Source: Rhea pennata
Taxonomy: Eukaryota; Chordata; Aves; Rheiformes; Rheidae
Length of the DNA stretch: 64,000 nucleotides
NCBI RefSeq assembly: GCF_028389875.1
Contig: NC_084670.1
Location: 37,599,333-37,663,332 of the forward strand
Direction of reading: 5' to 3'
Under the pieces are notes generated by a model. That model saw only the letters and a list, made by a program, of their open reading frames with translations. It had not been told where the DNA came from and ran no database searches. Position numbers and translations under genes: made by a program. Every line of letters starts with the position of its first letter. Position 1 is the first letter of the stretch. Positions 44,690-56,441 of this stretch are shown one piece after another.

Positions 44690-46440
44690 GAAGTGCCATC
44701 CTCATGCCATAGGTCCTCCACAGATCCACCATCTCTAGCAACCTCCCTGGCCTGCTACCTTCCCCAGGAGATGCACACCAAATACCTGAGCCTGGCACAA
44801 GCACACACGGTCATGGGAGAGGAAAAATGCTGCCATTCAGCTACTGTGTGTGAATGCGCAGTGTGGGAGCACACAACCATGTGCTTGTGGGGCAAATGTA
44901 GGTGTCCTGGGAAAGGCACCAGGACATGGAAGGTGCAAGAGAGAAGAGACCAGGGTGTTCCCTGTGTTGCATGGGCACACTGGGGGAGCTGCCACAGGGC
45001 CGCTGTCCCAGACCAGCCCCACAAAGGGTCTCTGTATCCTGACAGAGGGGAAAATACGAGCCTTGCAAGGCCCCTCTTTTACCAGAAAATCCTGGAGTAC
45101 AGCTCTCTGCTGACCCTCGTGTGGGGCATAGCCCAGGATGGGCAGGGGCTGGGTGCTCAGACACCCTCCAGACTCTAGGGGATCATTACAGAGTCATTTG
45201 ATAATACTCCAGCCCTTTCTGTGTGTGAGGTCTCTGGTGGCAGCTCCAGCTGAGCTCTGCCTTTCCTCACTCCATCCCTGCATGCACAGACAGAATCTTG
45301 ATGCTCTCCCTAGGCAGCCTGGCCACCTTCCACTCTCTGTGCGCTTCCACCCTCACACCCTGAGTGCTGGTGCTGGTGGCAGGACAGATGTGGAGGATCC
45401 CCGACAGCAGTTCCTGCAGGAGCTCCCCAGGGAAATGCTGTTCCCAGCCCCACCTCAGCCCCAGCTGCAGCATGACAGAGGGGAGCTGCCCTATCCCAGT
45501 CCACCCTGATGGTGCCAGTTCCACCTCAGGCTGCTCCTGAAAGTCTCCAGCACAGCCCTGGAGGGAGCTGGAGTTGCCTCAGGCCCCAAGGTAGTCTGCA
45601 GGCAGGAGGGCTTGACTTGGGTACAGCAGCGGTGGTGGTGAGAGCAGAGGCAGGAGCAGGGAAATTGGGGTGAAGACCCCTGCCCTCAGCTGTATGGCTG
45701 GGACACTCAACAGCTGATGTCTTTGTAGCTGGCCAGGCCCCAGCTGCGGGGCAGATCCCTGCTTGAGGGCAGCAGCATCAGAATTGTCATGGGCTCCAGT
45801 GTAGCTGTGACTGTGGGGACAGAGCAGACCTAGGCACATGCAACTGCAAAGGCTGGCAGTGGAAAAGGCAGTGTGGGGCTGGTGAGGGCCCTCTCTCTTC
45901 TCTCCATGGGGAAGAGAGTCCCCAGGCAATCCTGGAGTCCACCTTAGCCTACAGCAGGGGAACACACGGAGGGTGGAAGAGGCAGACAGAGCCTCTGGGA
46001 GCAGGGGTGTAAGGGAGTTTTCCAAAGCCCAGGTCTGAGCCCGGGACCTTTGGATCTTCTCCCAACACTCTCCCAGCAGTCTCGGTCTGCTCTGCCCTAG
46101 GTGCTCTCCTCCTCCTGCCACCCATGCTGATGCAGAGACAGAGGAGCAAGAATGCATGGAATTGCAGAAGAGTTTTGATGGGAAGAGACCTCTGGAGGTC
46201 TCCAGTCTGACCTCCCACACAAAGCAGGGCTGGGTGGAGCCCTCCAGTCCTATCTGGCCATCGCTGGACTGCACCTGATGCCAATTATTAGCCCCAAACC
46301 TGCTCTGCTCCTCTTGTCCAGGCAGTGAAGGACAGCACCTCTTGACAGTGGGTCACTTCCCTGACTGCCTTGCCAGTACCCTTGACTCCTGGCTCCCCTT
46401 CCCGCATGGAGCAGCCTCACTCCTGCTGCTCCCAACAGCA
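44690..46440. repeat. Duplicated block (matches 34020-35100), with a 700-bp insertion
   Basis: Direct relative of 34020-35100. The extra bases at about 45065-45775 match nothing I recognise, except that 45125-45150 resembles 1078-1105 in copy A. No gene is supported. Confidence 0.6.
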
Positions 46441-47446
46441 CCTTCTCTGTCGGAGGAACCCTGTCCCAAATGGTTCATAAGTAGGTGAGTGGTGTCAGAG
46501 AAGGACCTTCTCTCCTGACTTTTCATCGTATAATCAGGCCCAGGCAGTTGCCCTTGCTTTTCCATCCACTGAAGAGTCTCTGTTCAATGTTACCTGAGTA
46601 GGGGGCCAAATCTGAAATTCTCCTCACATCTTTACATTGGCTGTCAGGCAAGAGTTTCTGCATGGATACAGCAGCCACTTCTATACCCACAACGTTCTCT
46701 GTGTCATGCTTGGGTTGCAGCTTTCCTGGCCAAGGCTTTCTAGACTGTAGTGAGGTGACAGGGCCGAGGTAGAGATGAGGAATTAGGTCAGCAGGACAAG
46801 GACAGGGTCAGGTCAGGACTTGCGAGGTGTGGGGCCAGGCACAGCCAAGCCCCACAGCGTTACTCAGGCCAGGCCCATGGAAAAGGGCAGCAGCTCCCCA
46901 TCAAGGGGGATGAGGTCCTGCAGTGAGGCCTGTCACTGTCTCCCGTGTTCTTGAGCCCAGCAGATCCTCCTCCCTGTCTGCCTGAAGCCCCTCCATGCCC
47001 ACCTTGCTGCTGTGAACAGCATGAAAGCCCTGGCCTTGCAGCACCTCTGGCAGCTTCTGCTGCCCTGGGGACAGAGCTGCCTGCCCTGAGATGATACACA
47101 GAGGAATCAAGCTCTCCTTCTCTTTTCCTGTCTCTGAATACTGCCCTGCTATTTTGCTGTGATGTCTCTGCTCCCCAGAGAAGCTTTCTCCTGGTCAGAG
47201 TATCCATGCTGGCCTGGCCATTCCTGCACCCCTGCCCTGTGCTCCCCACAGTGCCCCAGGGTGGTTGAGCTGAGCTCTGCTAATGGACACAGGACCCATG
47301 GTCTCACCTCATCGGTATTTATCTGAGCCTGACTCTGGGCCCCTGAGCTCCCTTGGTGTCACTACCCAAAGAGACACTGCAAAGGGAAACTCCTCTCATT
47401 GCACTGGGGGCATCCAAGCGAGCTCAGCCCTGCAGGCTGTGAGGTT
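46441..47446. other. Intergenic stretch with no recognised gene
   Basis: About 1 kb without a credible open frame or known repeat. The longest frame (minus strand, about 46860-47249) has no recognisable motif. Confidence 0.4.
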
Positions 47447-48001
47447 CCTCTGTTAGAGTTATACTGATGAAACCCTCATATACTTAACAAGACTCAAGGA
47501 CAAGGGAGAGAGGATATTGTAAAACAGTCTTGCAAAGGGCAACCAGCTCCAGCAGAATAATCTTGAGAAAACCACAAGATTTTGAAGAATGTGAGGAGTC
47601 GACAAGACAAAAACAGCAGAACAACCCAGAGTAACCTAGAAGTTCATTAAAGCTTATTAACATATTAAACTACACACCCTTAAATGAATAATGAGACGGA
47701 AATGACATGATAATGATGTTACCACCTTCTTCTCTGCTTCTTAAGCTAATGAACAGGAATGTTAAAGCACAAATGCAGAGTGAATATGTGATGTAATAAA
47801 ACTGTAACCAATAGAAAAAATATATATAAAGCACTCCCTGAAAAGTGTGTGTAACTAAAGAAAGAGAAAGGGAGAAGGTGTGCTACCTTTGTGGATCTAC
47901 CACCTAGCACCCATCTCTGTGCAGAAATGAAATAAACAAGTATCTCGACCCAGTGTTGCTTGCACACCGGGTAACAGCACCCAGTTTTGGGACAACACCT
48001 C
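47447..48001 (+). mobile_element. Solo LTR with 4-bp target duplication
   Basis: 547 bp from TGTTAGAGTTAT (47451) to GGGACAACA (47997), with TGTT/AACA inverted ends, flanked on both sides by CCTC (47447-47450 and 47998-48001). ATATATAAAGC at about 47819-47829 is a TATA box and AATAAA at 47930-47935 the polyadenylation signal, so it lies in plus orientation. No internal retroviral sequence is attached; it is the product of LTR-LTR recombination. It is unrelated to the LTR of the provirus at 9.8-17.2 kb. A 4-bp duplication is typical of class I elements. It begins about 200 bp beyond the end of the OR14-type pseudogene, antisense to it. Confidence 0.82.
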
Positions 48002-48205
48002 CATCAGTGCTGATGAAGAGAGAAGCCGGGCTTCCTGCTTTAACATAATCTCTAGGTCCAATTCAAATGAGAGATTTCTGGGGAGATGGAGTATGAACTG
48101 AATTTTTTGTTTGTTTTTAACATGGATGCAAAAGAGACAAGAAAGAAATGCACAACACACAGCCTTGATTCTAGACATCCTAGTGAGTGAATGCACATGG
48201 GACAG

Positions 48206-49141
48206 TTATTGGTGCTGACGTTGTACCCATTGGATGAGTTTCCTCAGTGCATCCTTGAGCTCCTTGTTCCTCATGCTGTAGATGAGGGGGTTCACTGTTG
48301 GAGGCACCACCACGTACAGAACAGCCACCACCAGATCCAGAGCTGGGGAGGAGAGGGAGAGTGGCTTCAAGTGAGCAAAAAATATTGTGCTGACAAACAG
48401 GGAGACCACAGCCAGGTGCGGGAGGCACATGGAAAAAGCTTTGTGCTGGCCCTGCTCAGAGGGCATCCTCAGCACAGCAGTGAAGACCTGCATGTAGGAC
48501 ACCACGATGAAAACAAAACACCCTCAGCCTAAACAGGCAGTAATCACGATAAGCCCAACTTCTGTAAGGTAGGAGTCTGAGCAGGAGAGCCTGAGGATCT
48601 GAGGGATCTCACAGAAGAACTGGTCCACTGTGTTGCCTTGGCAGAGAGGTATGGAAAATGTGTTGGCAGTGTGCAGGGCTGCACTGAGAAAACCACTGGC
48701 CCAGGCAGCTGCTGCCGTTTTGACACAGGCTCTGCTGCCCATGATTATGTTGTAGTGCAGGGGTTTGCAAATGGCAACATAGCGGTCATAGGCCATGACT
48801 GTGAGAAGAGAATACTCTGTTGAACATAAGAAAATAAAGAAAAAGACTTGAGCAGCACATCCCAAGTAGGAAATGTCTCTGGTGTCCCACAGGGAATTGA
48901 CCATGGATTTGGGGACAGTGGTGGAGATGGTGCCAAGGTCCAGAACGGAGAGGTTGAGGAGGAAGAAGTACATGGGGGTGTGCAGGTGGTGGTCACAGGT
49001 TACTGCTGTGATGATGAGGCCGTTGCCCAGGAGGGCAGCCAGGTAGGTGCCCAGGAAGAGTGAGAAGTGCAAGAGCTGCAGCTCTCGTGTGTCTGTAAAT
49101 GCCAGAAGGAGGAACTCGTTGAAGGAGCTGCTGTTGTACAT
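48206..49141 (-). pseudogene. OR14-like: OR14-type olfactory receptor with one in-frame stop
   Basis: 311 codons plus stop, full length for the family, with one internal TGA at codon 206 (48524-48526) in TM5. Before it: MYNSSSFNEFLLLAF at the N-terminus (N-glycosylation motif NSS), GN at 39-40, LHTPMYFFLLNLS at 53-65, conserved Cys 95 at TM3, MAYDRYVAICKPLHY at 116-130, and the extracellular-loop Cys. After it, in the same phase: GCFVFIVVSYMQVF, KAFSMCLPHLAVV (TM6) and NPLIYSMRNKEL (TM7). A single nonsense change is therefore the only visible lesion. Terminating there would lose TM6 and TM7. The sequence belongs to the OR14 (gamma-c) group expanded in birds. A splice acceptor lies at about 49167-49168 on this strand. 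Confidence 0.92.
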
Positions 49142-49239
49142 CAGCTCCTACTGGGCATTGGGGGGGCTGTCCAAGGAGGAAAAGACAGGGACAAGTTAGG
49201 AGAGACTTAAAAAAAAAACAAAACAAATAAAAAGAAGTT

Positions 49240-50680
49240 AATAAATATTTACATTTGTTATTAAAAATCTAACATTGCATCTCTATTTGTGAGTAGCTCT
49301 GACACTCAGTTTCTGTCAAATGAAATCCACTCTTCTTGTGTCACGGCTTTTCAGCATCTTCACATCACTTCTCAAGAATGATGGTTACAGAAATGAGTTT
49401 CAGGGATTTTCTTAATATTGTTTATTTTCTTTGAGATGCCCCTGTCACCCCTGAGGAGTGCTCCTTAAGAGCAGAAATCCTCGGCATTTCCACTGTGAGT
49501 CCTGAGAGGAAAGCATCCACTGGCACTTGGTGCCGAGAGGGGACATCTCGCCTGTCTGTTAGTCTCATTCCCTGCCCTCCTGTGCTCCTGCCCATTTGAG
49601 CTGGAGGATGATGTTACTCTAAAAAGTAGCCAGCCCCTGCTGAGAGCAGAGGAGTCCTGTTTCAAAGTGCAGGTTTCCAAATTTTCCTCCCTTTCTCCAG
49701 GCACCTGAGGGAGCTCTCCACACTCCCCTTCTAGCCAAGGACAAACAAGGCTCTTTTCAGCTGCTCATTTGCAGCCTCCCACCACCATCTCCATACTGCC
49801 AGCATCTCTGCACCTTCTGCATGGGGCTCTCAGATATCACAGCAATGATATGAGACAGAAGAGCCTTTCTATAGGGCAGCTTGTAGCCTGGCAGGACACT
49901 ATAAGGAAACAGTCAAATGACTCTTAGGACTGGAGATGGGCTCTCCTTAAGGGAGAGTCAGTTCATTTTCCAACCCCACAGACTCCTTTTTCTGGAGCTC
50001 CACAGATTAGCAGGGGCCTGGGGACACCTCACTCCCAAGCAGACCCCTCTGTTCCTGACTTGCAGCATCATCGTTTAAACTGCAGCTGAAAATTCCCAAC
50101 CCCAGAAAGCCCAAAAGCAAGAACAGGACCATCATGGAGGGGAAACAAGGAGCAACAACATGATCCTGCTGCCAAGGGAGGCAAGGGGAGAGAGGCAGAT
50201 GGGAAGGCAGGCAAGGCTTCACCTTGCCTGGCTGGGCATGCCACCTCACTGACGGCAACATGGCAGGGCAGTGGATCTCCACCCCTTTGTGGGGCAGCAT
50301 GAAATGGGCTTGTGGCAGAAGAGAGATACCCCTCTCATCTGCCAGAGGTCTGGTTGCAGAGGAGGGGGCTTATACCCTGGACCCCATGGCTGTCAGGGCA
50401 GAGGCTCTTCTGGGAGGGAGGGGAGACATTGGAGGCTTGCTCAGAGAAAGGTGTCTGCATCAGAGGGACATATCATGACTTGCCAAAATCCATCCTCCCA
50501 TGATGATTCTGTTTGCAGTTCCCTCTCATTGGCTGCTCATCTCTACTGCCTGCAGCTGTTACTGCCACCTCAAGCTCCCTCTGACCCAAAATTTTTTACC
50601 TGTCAGTGCTCACAGACCCTGTCCCACCCTGTTCTGACTTGCAGAAACCTCCCAGGATGGGACACTCACCAAGGGAATCT
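49240..50680. other. 5' flank of the OR14-type pseudogene, no recognised gene
   Basis: About 1.4 kb. An A-rich patch at 49209-49230 and ordinary mixed sequence. Frames such as the one at 50007-50300 (minus) have no known motif. It may contain untranslated receptor exons. Confidence 0.4.
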
Positions 50681-50682
50681 CT

Positions 50683-51775
50683 GTGCAAGCAGGTCTTAAG
50701 GAGTAGGTTACAAAAGCTCTGATAAGTCCATAGAGTTACTGCTGGTGCTGCTGTAGCGGGAAGTGGAGTTGAAGGGGTTTGATGATCTTTCTCATAGACC
50801 TGTTGATCTCTGAAAGATTTGTGAATCCCAGTTCATTGCCAAAAGAGAAAGACTTTCCCCTTTTCTTCCTCTCAAAATTAGGAAACTGAAAGCCCTGGAA
50901 GGAAACCTCCTTCCTTTTTTTTTTTTTTTCACTTTCGTCTGCAGTGCAGGGACACTACTCTGAATCACAGCCCTGGGCACACCTGGGTGCATATCCCAGC
51001 TTCACAGCCCTGCAGCTATCCTTCGGAGAAAGCAGCAGCATGCCCTGTCCCTGTGGCAGTGTGGCAGGGGATGTCTGCTCTGAAGCATCCCACCCTCCTC
51101 TAAAAAGCAGAGTGATCCTTAAAAAAATCTGTAAGTTAAGGGATGCAATGGGTTTAGAAGGCCCTTCCAGGAACCTCCGTAGCATTGCCCTGCAGCCAGA
51201 GACTTACTGTGTCAAGGGTTGGGAAGATTTCTTCTGCAAGGAGCTCTCCTCCATCCTCCCACTCCACACGGCCAGTCACTTCTCTCTGTCATGTCTCGTC
51301 TCATCTCATGTCATCATCAGCAGGCAGTACCCGGAGCCCTACTGCTCTTTGCAGAGGATCTAATCCTGCACAGAGTTGTCTCTGGGCAGTGCTGCCAGGT
51401 TGCCATGAGCTACCTCCATCCCCACCCAGGAAGAGAGGCCCAGCTGAAGGCATGATTTTCTCTGTCCCTTGGGCTCCCTCCTCCAGGGAAATGTTCACAG
51501 AGGTAAAGCAAAATAATCACCTTTGGTCCCTCTCTAAACAACACAGAGAGACCAGTTACAGCTTTGTCAGTTGTTTCATCAGAGGATGGTTATCTACAAG
51601 AGGTGGAAACATTCCACCCTGGATATCAATATTCCCATGTCTTAATTAGGCAGGACATCTTGGTCTCATGTCTAGGACAGGACAGCCCTTTGACATGAGC
51701 ATTGACATGCCTCAGGTTTTCATTCAGATGACACAATCTGGGCATTGCATGCCCATTTAGAAGGCCCTGGGCTGC
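50683..51775. repeat. Segmental duplication copy C, 5' part (matches 1-1065)
   Basis: Direct relative of the window start, with a T15 run at 50916-50930 that copy A lacks. It ends at about 51775, where copy A diverges at about 1075. No gene is recognisable. Confidence 0.75.
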
Positions 51776-53320
51776 AGCAGAATTCAGCTCCCTACTGTAA
51801 ACTGAATAAACACACAGGAGGTGGGATTCCCCTTGCCCAAGCTGTAGTGGGCACAACAGAGAATGTTTGCATGGTTGCTCGTTGTCTAAGCTCCATTATA
51901 ATCACCATAGATGGAGTGTACGAGTCTGCTGCTCACACACAAACACCTGGTGACACTGGAAGAGTCAGAGGTGGTCCCAGGCATGTGCACTGTCTGTTTG
52001 CTCCAATGGAGCAACTGGGAGACCCACATCCTTATGGACCATCAGATAGGGGCCAGGAGGGGAATTTCCTTGACCATCTCAAATGACAGTAGATGCCTAC
52101 TACAACTAGTGTTCCACTCACTCTGAAGCTCAGACATATGAAGATCCCAATGTTACAAACACAAACAGCTCACGTAATTCAGTGCAGACACCTGATTTAA
52201 TGACATAGAAATAGGCTGCCAGGGCCACGTCGGATGCCTGGGGTATCCAGCAAAACTACAGGTCTCTAGTAGTTACAGGATGAGACCTACAGGAAAATTA
52301 TGCTCCCTTGGAGATTTTGCTGGCAAGTGCCTCAGGGCATCTTGGGTTTTCCCTATGTGCCTAAACAACTGAATCCCACCACTGCCTTTAGGTATAGTCT
52401 CTACTGTCTACGTCCAAGCGTGCTGCACAAATGGGAGGCACATCACATCAAGGTCTCCACTCGAATATCTGCATTTTCAAATCAGGCCTCAGGGACTTCT
52501 TCAGTGGCACCTTGTCCTGCCTGGAGATTGTTTCAAGTCTGTCACAGGCACCAAGGTGCCACAGAGTCAGCTCAGGCAGCCAATCCCTCCCCTGTCAGTA
52601 CTGGGCAGCCCAGCTCCGTTTCTCCCTGGCCTTGGGCACTGTAAGGTCTGCTCTCTTAGTGGGAACCTCCTTTCACCATTACATTGGAACCCGCTATCCA
52701 TGCTGTGATGTCACCACCTGTAGTCAAAGCCTTTCCATACATATGGTCCTTGGTGACATGTTTCCTGGGACAAATCTTCAGTTAGCTCTGTACAGATGCG
52801 CAGTAGCCCAGATATACACAAACATATGCAGCCTGGGGTGCAACCAGGAGCAAGTGGAGACGCACAAGGTTTCACAGGAGTGCCACACAGTTAGAATCAC
52901 AGAAATGTGGTGGGATCAATTGCATGACTGGAGTCCTTCACAGGCAGGGTGCAAGTTCTTCAGCAGAGGCCACCAGGGAAGATGAGGAGAGGGATGCCCT
53001 ATGGGAGATTGGATAGCTTGGATGTACAGAGCTCTTACGTGCGATGGACAAGGGAGGCATCTCTGAAGAGTAGAAGAGCCCAGAAAGGCTGGCAGTAATT
53101 AAGTGCCTATCAAGCACAAGAATGCTCCGTATGATCAATTTGTAAAGTCAGTGGACATATCTAGAGTCAAGCTTGGCTAAAGAGGGAGCTCACACCTGAT
53201 TTCCAAGGCAAAGGCTAAACACACTACTCTCCCAGAGACCTTCCTGGAACCTCACGCCAGGAGCAGGAGGGGATGTCGGGGCATGGCAATGTCCAGAAAT
53301 AGCCTCCAAACAGAACCACC
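51776..53320. other. Unrecognised stretch unique to copy C
   Basis: About 1.5 kb with no counterpart in copies A or B. Open frames are short and without motifs. Confidence 0.4.
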
Positions 53321-55197
53321 GAATCACAGAATGGTTGAGGTTGGAAGGGATCTCTGGAGATCACCAGTCCAACCTCCCTGCTCAAGCAGGGTCACCTACA
53401 GCGTGTTAGACAGGGTTGCATCCAGGCAGGTCTTGAATATCTCCAGAGAAGGAGACACCACAACCTCCCTGGGCAACCTGTTCCACTGCTCTGTCACTCT
53501 CACAGGAAGGAAATTCCCCCTCATGTTCAGGCAGAACTTCCAGTGGTTCAGTTTGTACCCATTGCCTCTTCTCCTGTCACATGGGATCACTGAAAAGAGT
53601 TTAGCTCCATCCACTTGACACCCTCCCTTCAGGTACTTATACACATTGATAAGATCCCCCCTCAGTCTTCTCTTCCCCAGGTTAAACAGGCCCAGCTCTC
53701 GCAGCCATTCCTCATAGGGCAGATGATCCAGCCCTCTGATCATCTTCATAGCCCTACGCTGGACTTTCTCCAGAAGCTCCATGTCCCTCTTGTCCTGGGG
53801 AGCCCAGAACTGGACGCAGTACTCAAGATGTGGCCTCACCAGGGCTGAGTAGAGTGGCAGAATCACCTCCATCGACCTGCGGGAAACACTCTTCCTAATG
53901 CACCCCAGGAGACCATTGGCCATCCTAGCCACAAGTTCACACTGCTGGCTCATGGTCAACTGCTTGTCCACCAGCACTCCCAGGTACTTCTCTGCAGAGC
54001 TGCTCTCCAGAACGTCAACCCCCCGCCTGTATTGGTGCAAGCAGTTATTCCCCGCTAGGAGCAGGACTCTGCACTTGCCCTTCTTGAACCTCAGGAGGTT
54101 CCTCTCCACCCAGCTCTCCAGCCTGTCCAGGTCTCTCTGAATGGCAGCACAGCCCTCAGGTGGATCAGCCACTCCTCCCAGCTTGGTAGCATCAGCAAAC
54201 TGGCTGAGGAGGCACTCTGTCCCTTCGTCCAGGTCACTGACGAATAAGTTGAGCAGGATGGGACCCAGTCCTGAGCCCTGGGGAACTCCACTAACTACAG
54301 GCCTCCAACTAGACTCTGCACCACTGGTGACAACCCTCTGAGCTCTGCCTTTCAGCCAGTTCTCAATCCATCTCACTTTCCGCTCATCTAACTCACACTT
54401 CCTGAGCTTCTCTAGGAGGATGTTATGGGAGACAGCGTCAAAAGCCTTGCTGAAGTCAAGGTATACAACGTCCACTGATCTCCCCTCATCTACCCAGCCA
54501 GTCATGCCATCATAGAAGGCTATCAGATTCGTTAAGCAGGATTTCCCCTTGCGGAATCCATGCTGGCTACTCCTGACCACCTTCTTCTCTTCCATATGCT
54601 TGGAGATGACATCCAGAATGAGCTGTTCCTTCACCTTTCCAGGGATGGAGGTGAGGCTGTCTGGCCTATAGTTGCCTTGGTCCTCCTTCTTGCCCTTTCT
54701 GAAGACTGGAGTAACATTGGCTTTCTTCCAGGCCTCCGGCACCTCTCCAGTTCTCCACAACCTTTCAGAGATGATGGAGAGTGGCCTGGCAACAACGTCC
54801 GCCAGCTTCCTCAGTATCCATGGTTGCATCCCTGCAGGACCCACGGAGTTGTGGATGTCAGGTTTGGCCAAAAGATCGCTAACCTGATCCTCCTTGACCA
54901 AAGGAAAGTCTTTCTCCAGACTTTCTCCCTTACATCCAGGCTCTGGGATTCTTGAGGGCTGCCCTTAGCAGTGAAGACTAAAGCAAAGAAGGCATTCAGT
55001 AATTCTGCCTTCTCTGAAGCCTTTGTCACCAGGGTCCCTGCCCCATTCGGCAGTGGGCCCACATTTTCCCCAGGCCTCCTCTTGCTACTGATGTATTTGA
55101 AGAAGCCCTTCCTATTGTCCTTAACATCCCTTGCCAGACTCAATTCCAACCAAAGGATGAGAACAGTCTGGGGAAAACTGTTACTGGTGGGTAACAT
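53321..55197 (-). mobile_element. CR1 LINE, 5'-truncated, with a nearly complete reverse-transcriptase frame
   Basis: The largest CR1 copy here. On the minus strand it encodes, in 55197-54811, the segment with LARDVKDNRKGFFKYISSKR. After a frame break near 54900 comes 501 uninterrupted codons (54901-53396) covering the reverse transcriptase and C-terminal region: [55 protein letters not shown], then FADATKLGG, where active CR1 has FADDTKLGG. The second catalytic Asp is therefore Ala. The 3' end lies at 53321 with the GAATCACAGAATGG tail. It has no endonuclease domain. The long frame suggests a rather young copy; the altered catalytic site and frame break make it inactive. Confidence 0.95.
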
Positions 55198-55330
55198 GGG
55201 TCATATGGGCAGAATCACTTATCTCTAATGAACTCCTGTACTTGACACACAATTTCTCTCAAGCTCAGTGTGACTAATTCTGGAATCTGAAAGACTCCCG
55301 AATGTTCCTCCATTGGTGTGTCACAGCCAT
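55198..55330. other. Short stretch between the CR1 and the tandem array
   Basis: No recognised feature. It may be the decayed start of the neighbouring array. Confidence 0.35.
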
Positions 55331-56441
55331 GTGCCTCCTGCTGGCCTACCAGGTACTGAGGTTGAAGTGACCTCACAAGCACAAACAGCAGCCATGGGCC
55401 TGGCACTGACCTACCAGGGCCACAGGCACAAGTGATCTCACCACCTGCATCAAAGCCATGTGACCGCTCCCAGTCCATCAGGGACTGAGGCAGAAGTGGC
55501 TTTACGAGCGTTAACTGCACCAATATGCCTGTGCTGGCCAGCAAGGGGCTGAGGAAGAAAGGACCCCACAAGAACAAACAGCAGCAAGGTGCCTGCTCCT
55601 GGTCTAGCACATCTTGAGGCACAATGACCTCAGCATCATCTCCAAAGCCACGTGCATGTGGCTGCTCTCTCGGGTTCTCAGGCACAACATCCTCACTGAG
55701 ACAGCCAGCAGTAACGGGCCTGATGCTGGCCTACCAGTATGGATTGAAAAGGGGCCATAAATTAAGCCCTGAAGCCGTGTCCCTGCAATTGCCCTATCAG
55801 CTACTGAGTCACCATTGACCTCACAAGTGGCAGCAGCAGCAATGTGCCTGCTACTGGCCTATCCCACACAGAGGCACCACTGAGCTCACACTTGATCTCG
55901 AAGCCATGTGCCTCCTGCTGGCCAGTCACGGACTGAGGCAGAAGCACCTCCCAATCTGCACAAACAGCAGGTAGGTGCCTCTCCCTGGCCCATGAGGTGC
56001 TGAGGCAGAAGTCACCTCACAGTCAGCATCCAAGCCAGGTGCCTGCAGCTCGCCTATCAGGTACTGAGGATAAAGGGACCTCACAAGCACCCATCCTCCC
56101 CATGAGCCTGCTACTGACCTATCAGGCACTCAAGCAGAAAGGACCTCAAAGCCCACACTGAAGCTATTGATCAGTTTTCTGCTTAATTGGAGAATACACA
56201 GAGGTGACATCACAAGAACCTGCACCAACCAAGAGCCTGCTGATGGTCGATCATCCCCAGAGAACAAAGTGACCTCACAAGCAACATCCAAGGAACATGC
56301 CTTCTACTGACCTGTCATTAACATAGTCCCGAGTGACTTTACGGGCACACATATCATACATGTGCCTTTAACTGACCTATCAGGCACACCAGGGGAAAAA
56401 AAGTCACTCTCAGCATCCCAGCCATGTTTGGCCTGGCAGCT
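55331..56441 (+). repeat. Tandem array of about 65-bp units, 17 or more copies
   Basis: Units begin near 55331, 55396, 55460, 55525, 55589, 55652, 55716, 55778, 55844, 55908, 55975, 56039, 56104, 56168, 56233, 56298, 56362 and 56426, a period of 64-65 bp. Each reads approximately GTGCCTGCTACTGGCCTATC, then a 'actgaggcagaagtgacctc' part, then a spacer. Spacers tend to alternate between a 'cacaaacagcagca' form and a 'catc-aaagccat' form, which suggests a dimeric period near 129 bp. Units differ at about 20-35 percent of positions, so the array is not young. There are no unique spacers between units. No known satellite of this size is recalled. Confidence 0.82.

Noticed and set aside
45579-46274. 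231-codon minus-strand frame
   Set aside because: No motif, and its duplicate at 34304-34825 does not preserve the frame over the same length.
48524-48526. TGA as selenocysteine in the OR14-type gene
   Set aside because: No reason to expect selenocysteine in an odorant receptor and no SECIS-like element could be identified; a nonsense change is simpler.
55331-56441. CRISPR-like array
   Set aside because: Units are contiguous and diverged with no unique spacers, and the DNA is vertebrate.
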